A stretch of DNA of 10,774 nucleotides from assembly GCA_041911695.1 (NCBI GenBank), contig JAYROM010000085.1, positions 1 to 10,774 of the forward strand. Reading direction: 5' to 3'. Shown piece by piece: positions 7,385 through 10,774 of the stretch. The position numbers and the translations under genes were made by a program. Numbering within the stretch: position 1 is the stretch's first letter; every line of letters starts with the position of its first letter. The stretch is from Pseudaeromonas sp041911695 (GTDB taxonomy: Bacteria > Pseudomonadota > Gammaproteobacteria > Enterobacterales > Aeromonadaceae). Under the pieces are notes generated by a model. It did not search any database, had not been told where the DNA came from, and worked only from the letters and a program-made list of their open reading frames with translations.

Positions 7385-7418
7385 CATTAAGCTGTCGTTA
7401 ACTGAATGAGAGAGCGGA

Positions 7419-8564
7419 ATGTTTGATTTCGATGGAGTGATTGATCGTCGAGGCACTCAAAGCCTCAAGTGGGACAAATATAAAGACAAGGACATTCTGC
7501 CCTTGTGGGTCGCGGATACCGACTTCCGCTCACCGCCTGCAGTCATCGATGCACTGCAACAACGAGTGGCACACGGCATATTTGGTTACAGCCGCCCATC
7601 GCCGCGCTTGGTACAACTGGTGGTTGAACGGATGGCGCGCCTGTATGACTGGCAGATTGAACCGGAATGGTTGGTGTTTATGCCCGGCGTTGTACCCGGG
7701 TTGAACTTCGCCTGCCGCGCCTGGTGCGCCGAGGGGCGCAGTATTATCTCCCCGTCACCGGTTTACTACCCGTTCCTGCATGTCGCGGACAACAATGAAC
7801 GCAGTATGACCACAGTGCCGATGCAGGCCATTGATGGCCGCTGGTTACCAGACTTTGACGCCCTGGAGCAACAAGCTGCCCAAGCGGATCTGTTGCTACT
7901 GTGTAATCCGCATAACCCGGGCGGCACCGTCTTCACTCGAGAAGAGCTGCTGCGCATTGCCGATATTGCTGCACGACACAATCTGACCGTCTGCTCGGAT
8001 GAAATTCATTGCGATCTGCTGATCGAGCCAGGTGTGAAGCATATTCCATTTGCCAGTCTGAATGCCGATGCTGCACAACGTAGTGCCGTGCTGATGGCGC
8101 CGAGCAAGACTTTCAACATCGCCGGACTGTGTTGCTCGTTTGCCGTGATCCCGAATCCACGTCTGCGCCTGTCACTGCAAAAAGCGATGCGTGGCTTGAT
8201 GGCGGATAACAACCTGCTGGGCTATGTCGCGGCCGAGGCGGCCTACGAACACGGCCAACCGTGGCTGGACGAGCAACTGGCTTATCTACGCGCCAACCGT
8301 GATACCATCACTGCGGCACTGGGCAACCTGCCTGGCGTCAGCCTGTTGCCGGTCGAGGCTACCTATCTGGCCTGGATTGATGTCTCAGCCATGCAACTCG
8401 ACGATCCGATCGCCTTCTTTGAAGCCGCAGGCGTTGGTCTGTCACCCGGAGCACAGTTCGGCGACAAACACTTTGTGCGCCTCAACTTTGGTTGCAGCCG
8501 ACAGCTGCTCGATCAAGCACTGACCCGGATGCGTAACGCTATTTTGCAGCACGCTGCGCGCTAA
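7419..8564 (+). CDS. patB: PatB/MalY-type PLP-dependent C-S lyase (cystathionine beta-lyase)
   Basis: The 381-residue cytosolic enzyme belongs to the fold-type I aminotransferase superfamily, PatB/MalY branch (E. coli MalY about 390). Members cleave the C-S bond of cystathionine, cysteine or S-conjugates, giving a thiol (homocysteine from cystathionine), pyruvate and ammonia. It begins FDFDGVIDRRGTQSLKWD, as PatB/MalY proteins do. Other landmarks are LPLWVADTDF at 27-36, Asn163-Pro in LCNPHNPGGT, Asp194 in CSDEIHCDL for the PLP ring nitrogen, Lys230 in APSKTFNIAG for the Schiff base, and the carboxylate-binding Arg354 in FVRLNFGCS. All key residues are present. MalY of E. coli also inhibits the activator MalT; there is no evidence for that here. 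It is transcribed away from the sugar exporter and ends before a hairpin. Whether it serves methionine synthesis or thiol release is open. Confidence 0.92.
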   Translation: MFDFDGVIDRRGTQSLKWDKYKDKDILPLWVADTDFRSPPAVIDALQQRVAHGIFGYSRPSPRLVQLVVERMARLYDWQIEPEWLVFMPGVVPGLNFACRAWCAEGRSIISPSPVYYPFLHVADNNERSMTTVPMQAIDGRWLPDFDALEQQAAQADLLLLCNPHNPGGTVFTREELLRIADIAARHNLTVCSDEIHCDLLIEPGVKHIPFASLNADAAQRSAVLMAPSKTFNIAGLCCSFAVIPNPRLRLSLQKAMRGLMADNNLLGYVAAEAAYEHGQPWLDEQLAYLRANRDTITAALGNLPGVSLLPVEATYLAWIDVSAMQLDDPIAFFEAAGVGLSPGAQFGDKHFVRLNFGCSRQLLDQALTRMRNAILQHAAR

Positions 8565-8570
8565 GCATGA

Positions 8571-8594
8571 GGGCGGTCGATCAACTGACCGCCC
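8571..8594 (+). terminator. Terminator after the PatB-type lyase
   Basis: GGGCGGTC (8571-8578) pairs perfectly with GACCGCCC (8587-8594) around an 8-base loop, 6 bases past the stop codon. The tail is GTTTCCCCCTT, so the U-tract is short and interrupted. This is the clear end of the lyase unit. The 105 bases that follow up to the next start codon hold no gene; a small stem (GCTTT/AAAGC near 8626-8639) and no strong promoter are visible. Confidence 0.75.
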
Positions 8595-8699
8595 GTTTCC
8601 CCCTTGTCGACCTCCCCTCGGATATGCTTTATTCAAAGCCAGAGATCATTCTCTTATTCCGCCGTTGACTTCCGGCGCCTAGAACCAAGGAAACAGACC

Positions 8700-9713
8700 A
8701 TGTCTCACCCTCGTGTGTCGTGCTTCTTGTTCCGGTTGCTGTGCATGGTGCTTCCCGGCCTGCTGTTGCCAGCCTATTCGCAAACTCAGCCGCTACAGAT
8801 CGGTACCGGCAGTGTCACCGGCGTCTATTACCCCGCTGGCGGCGCCATTTGCCGCTTGCTCAACAAGTATCAGCCGACGCGTCTGGTGCATTGCACCGTC
8901 GATGCCTCCGGCGGCTCGTTGGACAACCTGCAGGGCTTGAGAGAGGGTAAATACCAAGTGGGTATTGTGCAGTCCGATATTCAGCAAGCAGCGCTGACCG
9001 GCGAAGGCGGGTTTGCTGAGATAGGGCCGGATTCCCACCTGCGTAGTCTATTCAGCCTGTATGTCGAACCCCTCACATTGGTCACGCGTACCGACACCGA
9101 GATTCAATCACTGGAGGACCTGCCGGGCAAACGCATCGATATGGGTAATCCAGGCTCTGGGGATCGCAACACCATGCACGTATTGATGGACGCATTGCAG
9201 TGGAATGAATCGCAGTTTGCCGATATCGGGGCATTGAATGGTGCCGAGCGGGCCGCCGCGCTGTGCAATAAGCGTTACGATGCCTTCGCCTATGTGGTTG
9301 GTCATCCGAGCGGCACGGTCAACGAAGCGAGCAATAGTTGCAATATTCGCCTGATCCCGGTGAACGGCAAGGCCATTGACCATCTACTGAAAACTCACCC
9401 TGCCTACACGGCGGTAGAGATCCCTGCCCGCCTCTACCGAGGCGTAGATACCGCCACGCCGACCTTCGGTGTGGTAGCAACCGTGGTGACCACTGATCAG
9501 ATGCCTGACGAGGTGGCCTATACGCTGGTACAGGTGATCTTCACTAATCTGGAGCAGTTTCGTCGTCTTCATCCGGCATTTGCACAACTGACACCAGAGA
9601 TGATGGTCTCGCGAGGGCTCACTGCGCCCTTGCATCCCGGAGCGCAGCGCTACTATCAGGACAGCGGTCTGCTCAAGCAAGTGCCAAACAGCATTCTCCT
9701 GCCTACACACTGA
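8700..9713 (+). CDS. TAXI-family (TRAP transporter) periplasmic solute-binding protein
   Basis: The 337-residue exported protein carries a signal peptide: basic SHPR, a hydrophobic stretch at about 8-24, and a likely cut after Ala-Tyr-Ser at 27. The mature part opens with IGTGSVTGVYYPAGGAICRLL (34-54), the TAXI signature. GNPGSGDRNTMHVLMDALQW near 149-168 and HPGAQRYYQDSGLL near 312-325 are also typical. TAXI proteins capture small acids, such as glutamate or other carboxylates, for TRAP transporters driven by sodium or proton gradients. I chose ATG 8700 because AAGGAA precedes it and the signal peptide follows at once; the open frame back to 8604 looks non-coding. No TRAP membrane subunit is adjacent, so its partner must be encoded elsewhere, or it acts as a sensor or orphan binding protein. 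Five cysteines in the mature part are more than expected, so a disulfide is possible. Confidence 0.9.
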   Translation: MSHPRVSCFLFRLLCMVLPGLLLPAYSQTQPLQIGTGSVTGVYYPAGGAICRLLNKYQPTRLVHCTVDASGGSLDNLQGLREGKYQVGIVQSDIQQAALTGEGGFAEIGPDSHLRSLFSLYVEPLTLVTRTDTEIQSLEDLPGKRIDMGNPGSGDRNTMHVLMDALQWNESQFADIGALNGAERAAALCNKRYDAFAYVVGHPSGTVNEASNSCNIRLIPVNGKAIDHLLKTHPAYTAVEIPARLYRGVDTATPTFGVVATVVTTDQMPDEVAYTLVQVIFTNLEQFRRLHPAFAQLTPEMMVSRGLTAPLHPGAQRYYQDSGLLKQVPNSILLPTH

Positions 9714-9719
9714 CCCGAA

Positions 9720-9743
9720 GTGACAGATACGAGGTGACAGATA
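9720..9743 (+). repeat. Short tandem-like direct repeat
   Basis: GTGACAGATA occurs at 9720-9729 and again at 9734-9743, just after the TAXI stop codon and before the shared hairpin. The repeat is only 10 bases with a 4-base spacer. It has no evident function and may be a small local duplication. Confidence 0.5.
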
Positions 9744-9744
9744 A

Positions 9745-9773
9745 CAGAATGCCGGCTTCATGCCGGCATTCTG
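9745..9773. terminator. Bidirectional terminator between the TAXI gene and ppnP
   Basis: A perfect 12-bp stem (9745-9756 with 9762-9773) closes a 5-base TTCAT loop, GC-rich at its top. It lies between two convergent genes, 32 bases after the TAXI stop and 27 bases after the ppnP stop. T-tracts are modest on both sides (CTTTC rightward, TTATCTGT leftward). It probably ends transcripts from both directions. Confidence 0.75.
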
Positions 9774-9799
9774 CTTTCAATAGGGGATATCGCGCGTTG

Positions 9800-10081
9800 T
9801 TACAGGAATTCGCACAGGTAGGCGGTATCTTCAGCCACTTGTAGCTGGAAGGCGCTGTTACCCGGCACATTGAACTCCTGGCCACCGGCGAAGGTAACCC
9901 ATTCGTCCTGACCAGGCAGCAGCACCGTCAGTGCACCACGAATCACCACCATCCGCTCCGGCGCGCCGGTATTAAACGTATACTCGCCCGGGGCCATCAC
10001 GCCGACCGTCGCCGCTGCACTACCGTTGGCAAAACCGATCGATTTTACCTTTCCTTCAAAGTATTCATTAACTTTCAGCAT
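9800..10081 (-). CDS. ppnP: Pyrimidine/purine nucleoside phosphorylase PpnP
   Basis: The 93-residue protein is the same size as E. coli PpnP (YaiE, 94 residues), a small cupin-fold enzyme. The family carries out phosphorolysis of several purine and pyrimidine nucleosides, giving the free base and ribose 1-phosphate. Family features include NEYFEGKVKSIGF at the N-terminus, GVMAPGEYTFNTGAPE, ERMVVIRGALTVLLPG, FNVPGNSAFQLQVAE and the end AYLCEFL. I chose ATG 10081 because it gives the family start MLKVNEYF and has AAGGA upstream; a TTG codon three codons earlier is in frame but too close to that sequence. The gene stands alone and faces the TAXI gene. A perfect TATAAT lies at 10139-10144 on the minus strand, without a good -35. 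Confidence 0.95.
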   Translation of the reverse strand: MLKVNEYFEGKVKSIGFANGSAAATVGVMAPGEYTFNTGAPERMVVIRGALTVLLPGQDEWVTFAGGQEFNVPGNSAFQLQVAEDTAYLCEFL

Positions 10082-10138
10082 GCTACTCAAATCCTTGATA
10101 TACGTTGTGCCCGATCTGCCCGTGCAGACCGTTTGCGG

Positions 10139-10144
10139 ATTATA
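10139..10144 (-). promoter_or_regulatory. -10 element, possible ppnP promoter
   Basis: The minus strand reads TATAAT followed by CCGC, 58 bases upstream of the ppnP start. The expected -35 positions are GC-rich (ACGACG at 17 bases) and match poorly. It may be activator-dependent or a chance match. Confidence 0.35.
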
Positions 10145-10206
10145 GCCGGGTGCAGGCCGTTCGTCGTCGCGATTATTGCGACATCAATATCGTTAGCACT
10201 CTCCCG

Positions 10207-10255
10207 GCCCGACAGCCACCTCGGGCTGGCACTTGATACTTTTTGTATCTTTTTT
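10207..10255 (+). other. Non-coding inverted repeats upstream of the small gene
   Basis: The gap between ppnP and the small gene (10082-10372) holds no supported gene. Within it GCCCGA (10207-10212) pairs with TCGGGC (10221-10226). CAGCC (10213-10217) can instead pair with GGCTG (10224-10228). Then GATAC (10235-10239) and GTATC (10245-10249) flank five T, followed by six T (10250-10255). This could be a weak terminator or a regulatory site upstream of the promoter at 10265-10294. The AT-rich T-runs contrast with the GC-rich surroundings. Confidence 0.35.
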
Positions 10256-10264
10256 GTTACCGTG

Positions 10265-10294
10265 CGGACACGTTTGTTAATGGGATGCTACACT
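10265..10294 (+). promoter_or_regulatory. Candidate promoter of the small unknown gene
   Basis: TGCTACACT (TG at 10286-10287, -10 hexamer TACACT at 10289-10294) forms an extended -10. CGGACA (10265-10270) is 18 bases upstream and shares GACA with the -35 consensus. Transcription would start near 10301, giving a leader of about 72 bases before the start codon at 10373. Confidence 0.5.
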
Positions 10295-10372
10295 TCGAAT
10301 ACAAGAAAACGTTATCGGATGGATACCACAGCCGATGACCCCTGATCACGACACATCAGAGGAAGGAGCACA

Positions 10373-10591
10373 ATGGATAAACACCTGACCGAAATCAGCA
10401 ACTCCTACCTGTTCAGACAATATCTTCAATGCTTGGGGATCACCCCGCCACGGTTCAGGGAAAACAGAGAATGGGTGCAGAACAATCGTGTGATTGCGCG
10501 TGTCTGCATTGGCCAGGAAGGAAGTGTGCGGTTTTATATTGCTGCCGCTGACATGTGTCGCCAACCAGCAAAGGTCGTGGTGCCTAGCTAG
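10373..10591 (+). CDS. Small protein of unknown function
   Basis: I do not recognise this 72-residue protein. It begins MDKHLTEISNSYLFRQYLQC and ends KVVVPS. There is no signal peptide or membrane segment. It carries basic stretches (PPRFRENREW), three cysteines (about 20, 45 and 62) and a short beta-like stretch GSVRFYIAA. It is likely soluble, with one helical N-terminal half. The case for a real gene is the excellent ribosome-binding sequence AGGAAGGAG four bases before ATG, the extended -10 promoter upstream, and a sound hairpin after the stop. Codon choice resembles the neighbours. It converges on an rRNA operon. Homology was not testable, so its function is left open. Confidence 0.6.
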   Translation: MDKHLTEISNSYLFRQYLQCLGITPPRFRENREWVQNNRVIARVCIGQEGSVRFYIAAADMCRQPAKVVVPS

Positions 10592-10634
10592 ATAGGTGTT
10601 CCGAACAGCGCTGAACCACTTACGAATACAAATA

Positions 10635-10666
10635 ACAAGGCCCCGATATCGCTATCGGGGCCTTGT
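10635..10666 (-). terminator. rRNA operon terminator (may also serve the small gene)
   Basis: A perfect 14-bp stem (10635-10648 with 10653-10666) has a 4-base TCGC loop. On the minus strand it follows the 5S rRNA gene by about 23 bases and is trailed by TTATTTGTATT, the typical layout of an rrn terminator. On the plus strand it lies 43 bases after the small gene and is followed by CTTTGACC, so it may stop that message too. Confidence 0.88.
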
Positions 10667-10689
10667 CTTTGACCTCTCGGTCGAATGGG

Positions 10690-10774
10690 AGCCTGGCAGT
10701 GTCCTACTCTCGCATGGCGAATGCCACACTATCATCGGCGCTACAGCGTTTCACTTCTGTGTTCGGCATGGGAA
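10690..10774 (-). rRNA. rrf: 5S ribosomal RNA (3' part; 5' end beyond the window)
   Basis: The last 85 bases, read on the minus strand, match the 3' two-thirds of a gammaproteobacterial 5S rRNA. They include CCATGCCGAAC, CAGAAGTGAAACGC, GTAGCGCCGATG, TAGTGTGG, CCATGCGAGAGTAGG and the closing CTGCCAGGC. About 30-35 bases at the 5' end, which would hold the TGCCTGGC partner of the terminal helix, lie beyond the right edge. The gene is the last member of an rRNA operon transcribed leftward into this window. The exact 3' end (10690 or 10691) is approximate. Confidence 0.95.

Noticed and set aside
7295..7456. Upstream extension of the transporter reading frame to 7456
   Set aside because: The extension overlaps the divergent lyase start and lacks family similarity. 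ATG 7294 has a good ribosome-binding sequence and the expected N-terminus.
6113..8564. Exporter plus lyase as a new detoxification system
   Set aside because: Both belong to well-known families and are only divergent neighbours. Shared function is possible but not shown by the sequence, so it is reported as a regulatory observation, not as a system.
8604..8699. Upstream extension of the TAXI reading frame
   Set aside because: It would place 32 residues before the signal peptide and has no ribosome-binding sequence, whereas ATG 8700 has AAGGAA.
10133..10345. Plus-strand ORF of 70 codons with a hydrophobic start
   Set aside because: It begins at TTG without a ribosome-binding sequence, overlaps the predicted promoter of the next gene, and has no family resemblance.

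Overview
This window reads as the chromosome of a gammaproteobacterium. The best guess is Aeromonadales, close to Aeromonas, Oceanimonas, Oceanisphaera or Zobellella; this rests on recalled resemblance of proteins and gene order, not on a search. The evidence is a Gly-Cys tRNA pair, an 878-residue TopA with three Cys4 zinc ribbons, a sohB/yciK divergent pair as in Escherichia coli, a SET-family sugar exporter, PpnP and a gammaproteobacterial 5S rRNA. Base composition is fairly uniform and moderately GC-rich. I see no transposase, integrase, phage gene, CRISPR array or long repeat, so this looks like core chromosome.

Layout, left to right. At 1-157 lie tRNA-Cys and tRNA-Gly on the minus strand, with a good sigma70 promoter at 191-218. 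A 13-bp hairpin at 287-319 follows topA, which runs leftward from 2969 to 333. A 178-bp spacer separates topA from sohB (leftward, 4164-3148). Divergent from sohB is yciK (4381-5196), followed after 7 bases by a LysR-type regulator (5204-6145). The regulator's 3' end overlaps by 33 bases the 3' end of a convergent sugar-efflux transporter gene (7294-6113). The transporter diverges from a PatB/MalY-type PLP C-S lyase (7419-8564) across a 124-base spacer containing three inverted repeats. After a terminator comes an exported TAXI-type solute-binding protein (8700-9713) with no transporter membrane gene beside it. A 12-bp hairpin separates it from convergent ppnP (10081-9800). Last come a 72-codon gene of unknown function (10373-10591), a strong hairpin, and the 3' part of a 5S rRNA gene on the minus strand, so an rRNA operon enters from the right and ends here.

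The genes do not form one pathway. TopA sets supercoiling. SohB is an inner-membrane serine protease of the signal-peptide-peptidase A class. YciK is an orphan short-chain dehydrogenase. PpnP cleaves nucleosides. The transporter, lyase and LysR regulator form the only plausible local regulatory unit. I did not find a convincing new multi-gene system. The best items for follow-up are the operator-like repeats between transporter and lyase, the orphan TAXI protein, and the small unknown gene beside the rRNA operon.
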